NCBI RefSeq assembly: GCF_010093345.1
Contig: NZ_PDWT01000011.1
Span: 1-64,000 of the forward strand
Source: Pseudoxanthomonas yeongjuensis
Lineage (GTDB): Bacteria > Pseudomonadota > Gammaproteobacteria > Xanthomonadales > Xanthomonadaceae
Direction of reading: 5' to 3'
DNA: 64,000 nt
The position numbers were made by a program, and so were the translations under genes. Below, in pieces: positions 1 through 7,639 of the stretch (the stretch's first letter is position 1; each line of letters starts with the position of its first letter). The notes under the pieces are model-generated. The model worked only from the letters and a program-made list of their open reading frames with translations, did no database searches and was not told where the DNA came from.

Positions 1-68
1 GTGGTGGCGGTGGCTGGTCCGGCGGTGGCGGCATGTCCGGCGGCGGCGGGGCTTCGGGGAGCTGGTGA
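1..68 (+). CDS. C-terminal end of a TPM-domain protein (partial)
   Basis: The first bases encode a Gly-rich tail (GGGGWSGGGGMSGGGASGSW) ending at TGA 66-68. This tail is typical of TPM_phosphatase (DUF477) membrane proteins, which usually lie in a lemA-TPM-TPM cluster. The catalytic or binding part lies outside the window. The stop overlaps the next start (TGATG), so the two genes are translationally coupled. The family call rests only on the tail and the neighbour. Confidence 0.6.
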   Translation, partial: GGGGWSGGGGMSGGGGASGSW

Positions 69-559
69 TGCGCCTTCTTCGCCATGTCTTCGCGCGTTCG
101 GCCCGGCATCTGTTCCCGGAGGACCGCCTGCGGCGCATCGCCGATGCGATCGCCACCGGCGAACTGCGCCATCGCGGCGAGATCATGTTCGCGGTGGAAT
201 CCGAATTGCCGGCGGGCATGGTCCTGCGCGGAGTGCAGGCGCGGCAGCGTGCCGAGGCGGCGTTCGCGCGCTTGCGTACCTGGGATACCGAAGCTAACAA
301 CGGCGTGCTGATCTATCTGCTGCTGGCCGACCATCGACTGGAAATCGTCGCCGATCGCGGCTTGAACGGTCTGGTCAGCGCCGAACAATGGCGTGGCGTC
401 TGCCTGTTGATGGAAGAACGCCTGCGGGCGGGGGAGCCGGAACAGGCGGTGATCCGTGGAATCGAGGCCGTCTCCGACCTGCTGGCGGGACATTTCCCGC
501 AAGTAGACGGAACCGCGGACCAAGATGAACTACCCAATCTCCCGTTGATCCTGGATTGA
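68..559 (+). CDS. TPM-domain (DUF477) protein
   Basis: A 163-aa soluble protein with a single TPM domain over most of its length. The core '[21 protein letters not shown]' segment (about residues 77-97) is the family's typical beta strand region. ATG 68 overlaps the stop of the preceding TPM protein; GTG 65 is an alternative start. The arrangement matches the second TPM gene of lemA-TPM-TPM clusters. TPM domains have been linked to membrane-protein quality control or phosphatase activity in some lineages, but the bacterial role is not settled. No signal peptide or membrane segment is visible. Confidence 0.75.
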   Translation: MRLLRHVFARSARHLFPEDRLRRIADAIATGELRHRGEIMFAVESELPAGMVLRGVQARQRAEAAFARLRTWDTEANNGVLIYLLLADHRLEIVADRGLNGLVSAEQWRGVCLLMEERLRAGEPEQAVIRGIEAVSDLLAGHFPQVDGTADQDELPNLPLILD

Positions 560-576
560 CGGCCCTGGATTGAACC

Positions 577-657
577 GTAGGAGCGCCCCTTGGGCGCGAT
601 GCTCCTGGGTCTTTCGCTATCCGATCGGAGTGCATCGCGCCCAAGGGGCGCTCCTAC
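577..657. repeat. GTAG palindrome, family A (perfect inverted repeat)
   Basis: The 26-bp left arm (577-602, starting GTAGGAGCGCCCCTTGGG) is the exact reverse complement of the right arm at 632-657. The same family recurs at about 722, 3017, 16720, 17860, 22001, 30089, 30185, 31615 and 46465. It resembles the GTAG/REP-like elements known in Stenotrophomonas. As RNA it would form a long hairpin between the TPM gene and lgt. Confidence 0.9.
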
Positions 658-721
658 GGGCAAATGACAGCCACGGATTGAATCAGGCCTTGTCCGCCGA
701 TGCTCCTGAACGCATTGATGC

Positions 722-751
722 GGGAGCATCGCGCCCAAGGGACGCTCCTGC
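722..751. repeat. Single-arm copy of family A
   Basis: GGGAGCATCGCGCCCAAGGG followed by ACGCTCCTGC matches the right arm of the palindrome at 577-657 with a few changes. No intact partner arm lies next to it. It sits 40 bp before lgt. Confidence 0.7.
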
Positions 752-789
752 AGGCAAAATAGGGACCTGTTCCTTAATCCCAGGCCGGC

Positions 790-1701
790 ATGACCTACCT
801 CCACCAGATCGACCCGATCGCGTTGTCGCTCGGCCCGCTGAAGATCCACTGGTACGGAGTGATGTACCTGCTGGCCTTCGCCACCGCCTGGTGGCTGGGC
901 CGCCAGCGCATCCGCGCCGGGCGCCTGCCGGGCGTGGACATGAACGGACTGTCGGACCTGGCCTTCTACGGCATGCTCGGCGTGGTCCTGGGCGGACGCA
1001 TCGGCTACATCCTGTTCTATTCGTTCGGCGCCTTCCTCGACAACCCATTGATGATCTTCAAGGTGTGGGAAGGCGGCATGAGCTTCCATGGCGGCCTGCT
1101 CGGAGTGATGCTCGCGGCGCTGTGGTGGACCCGCAAACAGAAGATGCATTTCTTCGACACCATGGATTTCGTCGCCCCGCTGGTGCCGGCGGGCCTGGGT
1201 TTCGGCCGCATCGGCAACTTCATCGGATCCGAACTCTGGGGCAAATACACCGAGGCCGGATGGGGCGTGATCTTCCCCAGTACCGATCCGAACGTGCTCG
1301 CCTTGCAGCTGAACCCGACCCAGTTGCAGGCTGCGTACGCATCCGGTGCGCTGGACCGCTTCGCCCGCCATCCCTCGCAGCTGTACCAGGCGCTGCTGGA
1401 AGGCCTGGCGATGTTCTGCGTGCTGTGGTGGTTCTCCAGCAAGCCGCGACCGCGTTATGCGGTCTCGGGGATGTTCGCGTTGCTGTATGGCTGCTTCCGT
1501 TTCCTGGTCGAGTTCGTGCGCGTGCCGGATGCGCAGATGGGCGACCACGGTTATCTCGCCTTCGGTTGGCTGACCATGGGCCAGGTGTTGAGCGTGCCGC
1601 TGGTCGTGCTCGGTCTCTACTGGCTGTGGCGATCGCGTCGCTCGCCGACCTTGCAGCCGGTCATTCCCGCAGCCGACCGCACCGGCAAGGAGAACGCATG
1701 A
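790..1701 (+). CDS. lgt: Prolipoprotein diacylglyceryl transferase
   Basis: Inner-membrane enzyme that moves diacylglyceryl from phosphatidylglycerol to the lipobox cysteine of prelipoproteins, the first step of lipoprotein maturation. The 303-aa length is near the family norm. About seven hydrophobic segments are visible. The Lgt signature [13 protein letters not shown] lies at residues 139-151, and H100 sits in the 'MSFHGGL' motif. The stop overlaps the thyA start (ATGA), an lgt-thyA pairing seen in many proteobacteria. The substrates in this window include the LolB, TlpA-like and Cys-rich lipoproteins. Confidence 0.96.
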   Translation: MTYLHQIDPIALSLGPLKIHWYGVMYLLAFATAWWLGRQRIRAGRLPGVDMNGLSDLAFYGMLGVVLGGRIGYILFYSFGAFLDNPLMIFKVWEGGMSFHGGLLGVMLAALWWTRKQKMHFFDTMDFVAPLVPAGLGFGRIGNFIGSELWGKYTEAGWGVIFPSTDPNVLALQLNPTQLQAAYASGALDRFARHPSQLYQALLEGLAMFCVLWWFSSKPRPRYAVSGMFALLYGCFRFLVEFVRVPDAQMGDHGYLAFGWLTMGQVLSVPLVVLGLYWLWRSRRSPTLQPVIPAADRTGKENA

Positions 1702-2492
1702 AGCAATACCTCGACTTGTTGCGCCATGTACTGGAACACGGCGCGGAGAAATCCGACCGCACCGGCACCGGCACGCGCAGCGTGTTCGGCTGGCAGATGC
1801 GTTTCGATCTGAACGAAGGCTTCCCTCTGGTCACGACCAAGAAGCTGCATCTGCGCTCGATCGTGCACGAGCTGCTGTGGTTCCTGAAAGGCGAAACCAA
1901 CATCGCCTACCTGAAGGACAACAAGGTCGGGATCTGGGACGAGTGGGCCGATGCCAATGGCGAACTCGGACCGGTCTACGGCAAGCAGTGGCGGCGCTGG
2001 GCCACGGCCGATGGCCGCGAAATCGACCAGATCCAGTGGCTGGTGGACGAGATCAAGCGCAATCCGGATTCGCGCCGCCTGATCGTGTCCGCCTGGAACG
2101 TGGCCGACCTGCCGCAAATGGCGTTGATGCCGTGCCACAGCCTGTTCCAGTTCTACGTGGTCGACGGCAAGCTCAGTTGCCAGCTGTACCAGCGCAGCGG
2201 CGACATCTTCCTCGGAGTGCCGTTCAACATCGCCAGCTACGCGCTGCTCACCCACATGGTGGCGCAGGCCTGCGGCCTGGGCGTGGGCGATTTCGTGCAC
2301 ACGCTGGGCGATGCGCATCTGTACTCGAATCACTACGAACAGGCGCGCGAACAGCTGTCACGCGAGCCGCGCGCCTTGCCGACCTTGCGCCTGAATCCGG
2401 AAGTGACCGACCTGTTCGCCTTCAGCTACGACGACATCGGGATCCACGGCTACGACCCGCACCCGGCGATCAAGGCGCCGGTGGCGGTCTGA
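1698..2492 (+). CDS. thyA: Thymidylate synthase
   Basis: Converts dUMP and methylene-tetrahydrofolate to dTMP and dihydrofolate. The 264-aa product has the E. coli length. The catalytic cysteine is C146 in '[11 protein letters not shown]', and the N-terminal 'DRTGTGT' phosphate-binding stretch and '[15 protein letters not shown]' are intact. ATG 1698 overlaps the lgt stop by 4 bp, which fixes the start; the open frame continues much further upstream without meaning. folA follows after 3 bp and recycles the dihydrofolate made here. Confidence 0.98.
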   Translation: MKQYLDLLRHVLEHGAEKSDRTGTGTRSVFGWQMRFDLNEGFPLVTTKKLHLRSIVHELLWFLKGETNIAYLKDNKVGIWDEWADANGELGPVYGKQWRRWATADGREIDQIQWLVDEIKRNPDSRRLIVSAWNVADLPQMALMPCHSLFQFYVVDGKLSCQLYQRSGDIFLGVPFNIASYALLTHMVAQACGLGVGDFVHTLGDAHLYSNHYEQAREQLSREPRALPTLRLNPEVTDLFAFSYDDIGIHGYDPHPAIKAPVAV

Positions 2493-2495
2493 CCG

Positions 2496-3020
2496 ATGCG
2501 GATTTCCCTGGTCGTCGCCATGGATCGCAACCGGGCCATCGGCAAGGGCAATGAACTGCCATGGCGCCTGCCCGACGACTTGAAGCGGTTCAAGGCGCTC
2601 ACGCTGGGCAAGCCGATATTGATGGGGCGCAAGACCGCCGATTCGCTCGGCCGTGCGCTTCCGGGCCGCATGAACCTGGTGATGACGCGGTCCGGCCGTG
2701 CTCCGTTCGACGGCATGCAGGTAGTGGCCTCGGTCGAGGAAGCGCGGGAGATCGCGCTTGCAGGCGGTGCCGAAGAGCTGTGCGTGATCGGCGGGGCTGA
2801 GATCTATGCGTTGACGCTGCCGCTGGCCGACCGGCTTCACCTGACCTACGTGGATACCGTGGTCGATGGCGCCGACGCGTTCTTCCCCTCATTCGATGCC
2901 GATAACTGGAAGGTGGCCAAGCGCGAGCCGCACGCTACGGATGCGAAGCATGCCTTCGCATTCGAGTTCGTCGATTACCAACGGTTGTTATCCTCCAGGG
3001 AGGCTTCCCTCGGGGCGTAG
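2496..3020 (+). CDS. folA: Dihydrofolate reductase
   Basis: NADPH-dependent reduction of dihydrofolate to tetrahydrofolate. The 174-aa product carries the DHFR N-terminal pattern 'AIGKGNELPWRLPDDLKRF' with W23 and the catalytic acidic residue at about D28, then 'MGRKTADSLGRALPGR'. It is co-transcribed with thyA. It converges with apaH on the other strand; in E. coli folA is also the neighbour of apaH, so this is the same locus with one strand change. The stop codon is the TAG inside the GTAG end of a family-A repeat starting at 3017. Confidence 0.97.
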   Translation: MRISLVVAMDRNRAIGKGNELPWRLPDDLKRFKALTLGKPILMGRKTADSLGRALPGRMNLVMTRSGRAPFDGMQVVASVEEAREIALAGGAEELCVIGGAEIYALTLPLADRLHLTYVDTVVDGADAFFPSFDADNWKVAKREPHATDAKHAFAFEFVDYQRLLSSREASLGA

Positions 3021-3042
3021 GAGCGGGCCTTGTCCGCGATGC
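3017..3042. repeat. Family A GTAG repeat, single arm, overlapping folA stop
   Basis: GTAGGAGCGGGCCTTGTCCG followed by CGATGC. The folA stop codon TAG (3018-3020) is bases 2-4 of the repeat. No facing right arm of the same family lies before the next palindrome at 3054. Confidence 0.8.
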
Positions 3043-3053
3043 GTCCTGGCTTT

Positions 3054-3120
3054 GTAGATCCGAGCTTGCTCGGATGCTCTTGATCCTTGCGGAAAAACAT
3101 CCGAGCAAGCTCGGATCTAC
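3054..3120. repeat. GTAG palindrome, family B
   Basis: Perfect 23-bp inverted repeat: left arm 3054-3076 (GTAGATCCGAGCTTGCTCGG ATG), right arm 3098-3120. It lies between the convergent genes folA and apaH, where a hairpin could act as a shared terminator. Related copies occur at 25410-25468 and, degenerate, at 16086-16113. Confidence 0.9.
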
Positions 3121-3139
3121 AGATCAGGAAGCATGAGGT

Positions 3140-3973
3140 TCATGCCGGCGGATTCACATCGCGTCCCGCGACCTGCACCAGCCGCAGTTCGTCGGTGTCC
3201 AGTTGCAATGCGGTCAGCTTGCCGCCCCAGACCGCGCCGGTATCGATGGCGTGCACGCCGTGGCCGATCATCAGGCCCAGCGTGGACCAGTGGCCGCACA
3301 CGATCTTCAGGTCGCGCTGCGCCCGTCCGGGCACTTCGTACCAGGGATACAGGCCCTGCGCCTGCATGCCCGGCGCGCCTTTTTCCTCGATCGCCATGCG
3401 CCCGCGCGGGGTGCAATAGCGCATCCGGGTCAGGATGTTGATGATGGCGCGCGAGCGGTCGTAGCCGGCCAGCTGCGGCGACCAGTTGGGCTTGTCGCCA
3501 TACATGTTGCGGAAGAGCTTGCGATAGCCGTCGCCGTGCAGTTGCCGTTCCACTTCACGCGCATGCTTTTCCGCCAATGTGGTCGTCCACTTCGGCGCGA
3601 GGCCGGCATGGATCATCATCCAGCCCAGTTCGCGGTCCACATGCAGCAGTTCCTGCATGCGCAGCCAGGTCAGCAATTCGTCGCGATCGTCGGCCAGCAC
3701 CACGCGTTGCAGGTCGGGGTTGACCTTGCGCTGTTCGTCCGGGGTGCGTTCGCCGATGGCGAGCAGCGACAGGTCGTGGTTGCCGAGCACGACCACGCTG
3801 TTGGCGCGCAGCGAATGCACCAGGCGCAACGTTTCCAGCGACTGGCCGCCGCGGTTGACCAGGTCGCCGCAGAACCACAGCTTGTCGCTGGCGGGATCGA
3901 AGCGCAGGCGTTCCAGCAGGCGCTGGGTAGCGTCGTAGCAGCCTTGCAGATCGCCGATGGCCCAGACGCTCAT
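3140..3973 (-). CDS. apaH: Bis(5'-nucleosyl)-tetraphosphatase, symmetrical
   Basis: Hydrolyses Ap4A to two ADP and removes nucleoside-tetraphosphate caps from RNA. The 277-aa protein starts 'MSVWAIGDLQGCYDA' with the metallophosphatase motif, followed by 'GDLVNRGGQS' and 'GNHD', the metal-binding set of the PPP superfamily. ATG 3973 was chosen because the conserved N-terminus begins there; the frame is open further upstream through apaG in another frame. It is the last gene of the minus-strand lptD-surA-pdxA-rsmA-apaG-apaH run. Confidence 0.97.
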   Translation of the reverse strand: MSVWAIGDLQGCYDATQRLLERLRFDPASDKLWFCGDLVNRGGQSLETLRLVHSLRANSVVVLGNHDLSLLAIGERTPDEQRKVNPDLQRVVLADDRDELLTWLRMQELLHVDRELGWMMIHAGLAPKWTTTLAEKHAREVERQLHGDGYRKLFRNMYGDKPNWSPQLAGYDRSRAIINILTRMRYCTPRGRMAIEEKGAPGMQAQGLYPWYEVPGRAQRDLKIVCGHWSTLGLMIGHGVHAIDTGAVWGGKLTALQLDTDELRLVQVAGRDVNPPA

Positions 3974-3986
3974 GCGCGGTCGTCCC

Positions 3987-4367
3987 TCAGTGGACCGTGC
4001 GCGGAACGGAGAGGGTGAAAGCCGCGATCGGCGCCTCGAAGCGGGTGCCGTCGTCGGCCAGCATGCCGTAGCTGCCATGCATGGTGCCCAGTGCGGTTTC
4101 CAGCACCGCACCGGAGGTGTACTCGAAATCATCGCCGGGGCGCAGCCAGGGCTGTTCGCCGATCACGCCCTCGCCACGCACTTCCTGGACCTTGCCGTTG
4201 GCGTCGGTGATGACCCAGTGGCGGTCGATCAGGCGTGCGGGCACCCTGCCGCGGTTGCGGATATGGATGGTGTAGGCGAACACGTAGCGTCCGTCCCCGG
4301 GTTCGGATTGCTCATCGAGGAAGCGGGTGGCTACGTCGATGGCGATGGCGTAGTCGGCGGAATTCAT
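3987..4367 (-). CDS. apaG: ApaG (Co2+/Mg2+ efflux-associated protein)
   Basis: A 126-aa protein with a single ApaG/DUF525 immunoglobulin-like domain. Typical features are '[11 protein letters not shown]', '[10 protein letters not shown]' and '[20 protein letters not shown]'. The biochemical role is unclear; loss in Salmonella alters cobalt resistance and magnesium efflux. It lies 13 bp before apaH and 24 bp after rsmA on the same strand, the standard order. Confidence 0.96.
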   Translation of the reverse strand: MNSADYAIAIDVATRFLDEQSEPGDGRYVFAYTIHIRNRGRVPARLIDRHWVITDANGKVQEVRGEGVIGEQPWLRPGDDFEYTSGAVLETALGTMHGSYGMLADDGTRFEAPIAAFTLSVPRTVH

Positions 4368-4391
4368 GCCGACAGTGTATGCAAAGCCGGC

Positions 4392-5192
4392 TCAGGGTTC
4401 GACCTGTGCGTCGGGCGCGAGGTTGGCCAGGCGCACGAAACCGGCCACTTCCACCTGTTCCGCACGCGCATCGGCGCGCAGGCCGGCGGCTTCGATCTGC
4501 GCGGTGGTGCAGACCCCCATCAGCGCATTGCGCAGGGTCTTGCGCCGTTGGCCGAAGGCGGCGCGGACGACGTCGGCGAAGCGTTTCGGATCGTCGATGC
4601 CGATGCTTTCCGCCGCGTGCGGTACCAGCCGCACCACCGCCGAATCCACTTTCGGCGGTGGCCGAAAAGCGGCCGGCGGCACGTCGAACAGGGCGGTGAC
4701 CGTGCAATACGCCTGCAGCATCACGCTCAGGCGCCCGTAGACCTTGCTGCCGGGGCCGGCCGCCATGCGGTCGACGACTTCCTTCTGCAACATGAAGTGC
4801 ATGTCGCGAACCACCGCGGCGTGGTCCAGCGCATGGAACAGGATCGGCGAGGACAGGTTGTAGGGCAGGTTGCCGACCAGGCGCAGTTTTCCTTCGCCGG
4901 CGAGGCGGGTGAAATCCACTTCCAGCACGTCCTTGTGGATCACGGTCAGCTGGCCGACGCCATGCGCGGCCTGCGAAAGCGGAACCACCAGGTCGCGGTC
5001 GAACTCGATGGCGGTGAGTTCGCCGTGCTTCCTCAGCAGGGGCAGGGTGATCGCGCCCTGGCCCGGACCGATCTCGACCAGGCGGTCGCCGGGCTGCGGA
5101 TTCACCGCCAGCACGATCATCTCGATCATGCCGCGGTCGGTGAGGAAGTGCTGGCCGAGGGATTTCTTCGGCGGGGCCTTGAAGTGTGACAT
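4392..5192 (-). CDS. rsmA: 16S rRNA (adenine1518/1519-N6)-dimethyltransferase
   Basis: KsgA/RsmA dimethylates two adjacent adenines near the 3' end of 16S rRNA late in 30S assembly. The 266-aa protein shows 'KKSLGQHFLTD', the SAM-binding loop 'EIGPGQGAITLPLL' and the catalytic 'NLPYNLSSPIL'. ATG 5192 starts MSHFKAPPKK; an upstream ATG at 5210 adds six unsupported residues. Between it and pdxA lies a family-C palindrome that may reduce read-through. Confidence 0.97.
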   Translation of the reverse strand: MSHFKAPPKKSLGQHFLTDRGMIEMIVLAVNPQPGDRLVEIGPGQGAITLPLLRKHGELTAIEFDRDLVVPLSQAAHGVGQLTVIHKDVLEVDFTRLAGEGKLRLVGNLPYNLSSPILFHALDHAAVVRDMHFMLQKEVVDRMAAGPGSKVYGRLSVMLQAYCTVTALFDVPPAAFRPPPKVDSAVVRLVPHAAESIGIDDPKRFADVVRAAFGQRRKTLRNALMGVCTTAQIEAAGLRADARAEQVEVAGFVRLANLAPDAQVEP

Positions 5193-5224
5193 GCCTGCAT
5201 TATGCGGCAAGGCGAAGCGAAAGG

Positions 5225-5306
5225 CCTTTGGACACGGATCGGAGCGGAAAAGACAGATACAGCGTTTGCTTTATCCGTGGTTTCCGCTCCGATCCGTGTC
5301 TAAAGG
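5225..5306. repeat. Palindromic repeat, family C
   Basis: 26-bp arms (CCTTTGGACACGGATCGGAG CGGAAA at 5225-5250; its reverse complement at 5281-5306) with one mismatch. Another copy with 21-bp perfect arms lies at 10372-10442, and a decayed one at 16130-16200. It fills the rsmA/pdxA gap and overlaps the pdxA stop region by a few bases. Confidence 0.88.
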
Positions 5307-6283
5307 CTCCTGCCTTTTCTGTTTTCCGCTATGCGCGCGCAGGTTTCCACAGCGGCGAACAGACTGGAGGGATTGGCGATGCCCTTGCCCGCGAGTTCCA
5401 GCGCGGTGCCATGGTCGACGGCGACGCGCGGGTAGGGCAGGCCCAGGGTCAGGTTCACCGCACGCTCGAAACCGCTGTACTTGAGCACCGGCAGTCCCTG
5501 GTCGTGGTACATGGCCAGCACCGCGTCGAAGCCGACCAGTTTCTGCGGCAGGAAGGCGGTGTCGGCGGGCAACGGACCGACCAGGCGCATGCCTTCGCCG
5601 CGCAGGCCGGCCAGCACGGGTTCGATCACCTCGATCTCCTCGCGCCCCAGGTGTCCGGCTTCGCCCGCATGCGGGTTCAAGCCGAGCACGGCGATGACCG
5701 GGTCGGCGATGCCGAAATCGCTGCGCAGGGCATGGTGGGTGATGCGAAGGGACTGGAGCAGTTTTTCGGCGGTGACCGCATCGGCGACGGCGCGCAAGGG
5801 CAGGTGGGTGGTGGCCAGGGCGACGCGGACGATGTCGTTGGCCAGCATCATCACCACTTCGCAGCCGGCGCGCTGCGCGAGCAGTTCGGTGGTGCCGGAG
5901 TAGGCGATGCCGCCCGCGTTGATCGCCGCCTTGTGCACCGGGCCGGTCACCAGGCCATCGAACTCGCCGCGCAGGCAGACATCGGAAGCGAGGGACAGGG
6001 CATCGATGACCGCGCGGGCATTGCGTGGATCGGTGTCGCCGAAATGGCTGGCGGCAGCGTTGGCGACCGGATGCAGGCAGAGGTCGCCGGCTTCGCGGGC
6101 CACCTGGGTGGCTTCAAGCAATTGCAGGGGAAGCGACAGCGCCTGCGCCGCGGCACGCAAGGTGTCGGGGTCGGCGAAAGCCAGCAGCCGGCAATCGCCG
6201 CGCGGCTGTTGCGCCAGCCGCACGCACAATTCCGGACCTATGCCGGCCGGCTCGCCCGGGACGAGCGCGAGCCGCGGAATCAT
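5300..6283 (-). CDS. pdxA: 4-hydroxythreonine-4-phosphate dehydrogenase
   Basis: NAD-dependent oxidation of 4-phosphohydroxy-L-threonine in pyridoxal phosphate synthesis. The 327-aa protein shows 'PGEPAGIGPELC', 'GPVHKAAINAGGI' and the metal-binding 'MYHDQGLPVLKYSGF' near the C-terminus. Its start directly abuts the surA stop (6284), which supports ATG 6283. The C-terminal few codons run into the family-C palindrome. Confidence 0.96.
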   Translation of the reverse strand: MIPRLALVPGEPAGIGPELCVRLAQQPRGDCRLLAFADPDTLRAAAQALSLPLQLLEATQVAREAGDLCLHPVANAAASHFGDTDPRNARAVIDALSLASDVCLRGEFDGLVTGPVHKAAINAGGIAYSGTTELLAQRAGCEVVMMLANDIVRVALATTHLPLRAVADAVTAEKLLQSLRITHHALRSDFGIADPVIAVLGLNPHAGEAGHLGREEIEVIEPVLAGLRGEGMRLVGPLPADTAFLPQKLVGFDAVLAMYHDQGLPVLKYSGFERAVNLTLGLPYPRVAVDHGTALELAGKGIANPSSLFAAVETCARIAENRKGRSL

Positions 6284-7639
6284 TCAGCCGCCGGTTGCGG
6301 CGGGTGTTGCGACCGGCGTTGCCGCGGGCGCTTCTTCGACGCCGTTGCGGACGTTGACATAGGCTTCGCCACGCATTTCCTGGAGGTAGCGGTTGTATTC
6401 CTCTTCCAGCTTGCGGCGACCGATGGTCTCGCGCACCTGGGCGCGCTGGGTGGAATTGGTGACGTCGGTCTGGCGTTCGCCGATCCGCTGCACGATGTGC
6501 CAGCCGGCCTCGGTGCGGAAAGGCTGGGAAACCTGGCCGTCGGCGGTGCCGACCACTTCCTTGCCGAAGGCCGGGCCGAAGGCGTTGCCCTCGAACCAGC
6601 CCAGGTCGCCGCCGTCGGCCTTGCTGTTGGCGTCCTCGGAGGACTCCTTGGCGACTTCCACGAAATCGGCGCCGCCGGCGATGCGCGCGCGCAGGGTATC
6701 GATCTTGGCTTTGGCCGCGGCGGCGTCCTGCACCGGGGTGACGCGTACCAGGATGTGGCGGGCGTGGTATTCGGTGATGGTCTTGGCCGCCGCCTGGCTG
6801 GCGTCGCGGGTTTCCACCAGTTTCAGCAACTGGAAGCCGCTGGGGCCGCGTATCGGGCCGACCACCTGGCCCGCATTCATGCCCTTGAGCATGTCGGCGA
6901 AGGCGCGCGGGATCTCATCCAGGCTGCGCCAGCCCAGGTCGCCGCCTTCCAGGGCATTGGGACTGTCGGAATAGCGTACGGCGGCGGCGGAGAAATCCAG
7001 CTCGCCCTTGTCGATCAGGCCCTTCACGCCTTCGACCTTCTTCTGGCCGGTGGCGATCTGTTCGGCGGTCGCCCCTTCGGGCACGCCGATCAGGATGTGG
7101 GCCAGATGGTACTGGGGGCCGCCGCTGGTCTGCGCGGCGAGCGCCGCGTCGACTTCGCCTTCGCTGACCTGGATCCGGCTCTGGGCGAAGCTCTGGCGCA
7201 TGCGCTGGACGATGATCTCATCGCGGATGGAACTGCGGAAATCGGCGAAAGACAGACCTTCGCCGGCCAGTTTCTGGCGCAGCGCGTCGACGCTGACGCC
7301 ATTCTGCTGGGCGACGCCGGCGACCGCATTGTTCAATTCGTCGTCGCTGACCCTGATCCCGGTTTCGGCGGCGCGCGCGACCTGCAGCTTCATCAGGATC
7401 AGTCGTTCCAGTACCTGCCGCTCCAGCACGTTCTGCGGCGGCAGCTGGCCCGGCTGATTGGCGTATTGCGCAGTCACGTTCTTCACCGCGCGGTCCAGTT
7501 CGCTTTGCAGGATCACGTCTTCGTTGACCACCGCGGCGATGCGGTCGAGCGGTTGCAGGTTTTGCGCGGCCACGGGCGCGGCCATCGCGAAGGCGGCGAT
7601 CAGGCCGGCGAGGAAAAGTCGGGGAGTCATAGTCTTCAT
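6284..7639 (-). CDS. surA: Periplasmic peptidyl-prolyl isomerase/chaperone SurA
   Basis: Chaperone for outer-membrane beta-barrel proteins, including LptD encoded just upstream. The 451-aa protein has a signal peptide (about residues 1-25, ending VAAQ), a SurA N-terminal chaperone domain, two parvulin domains (roughly 175-275 with 'YHLAHILIGVPEGA' and 290-390 with 'YHARHILVRVTP') and a C-terminal helix. An Ala-rich tail follows residue 430. The start overlaps the lptD stop (ATGA), indicating coupled translation of chaperone and client. Confidence 0.97.
   Translation of the reverse strand: MKTMTPRLFLAGLIAAFAMAAPVAAQNLQPLDRIAAVVNEDVILQSELDRAVKNVTAQYANQPGQLPPQNVLERQVLERLILMKLQVARAAETGIRVSDDELNNAVAGVAQQNGVSVDALRQKLAGEGLSFADFRSSIRDEIIVQRMRQSFAQSRIQVSEGEVDAALAAQTSGGPQYHLAHILIGVPEGATAEQIATGQKKVEGVKGLIDKGELDFSAAAVRYSDSPNALEGGDLGWRSLDEIPRAFADMLKGMNAGQVVGPIRGPSGFQLLKLVETRDASQAAAKTITEYHARHILVRVTPVQDAAAAKAKIDTLRARIAGGADFVEVAKESSEDANSKADGGDLGWFEGNAFGPAFGKEVVGTADGQVSQPFRTEAGWHIVQRIGERQTDVTNSTQRAQVRETIGRRKLEEEYNRYLQEMRGEAYVNVRNGVEEAPAATPVATPAATGG

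Noticed and set aside
313-1548. 411-aa open frame on the minus strand across the TPM gene, the repeat and lgt
   Set aside because: It lies antisense to lgt and a TPM gene with clear motifs; its product is low-complexity (His/Gln/Glu/Arg rich), as GC-rich antisense frames are.
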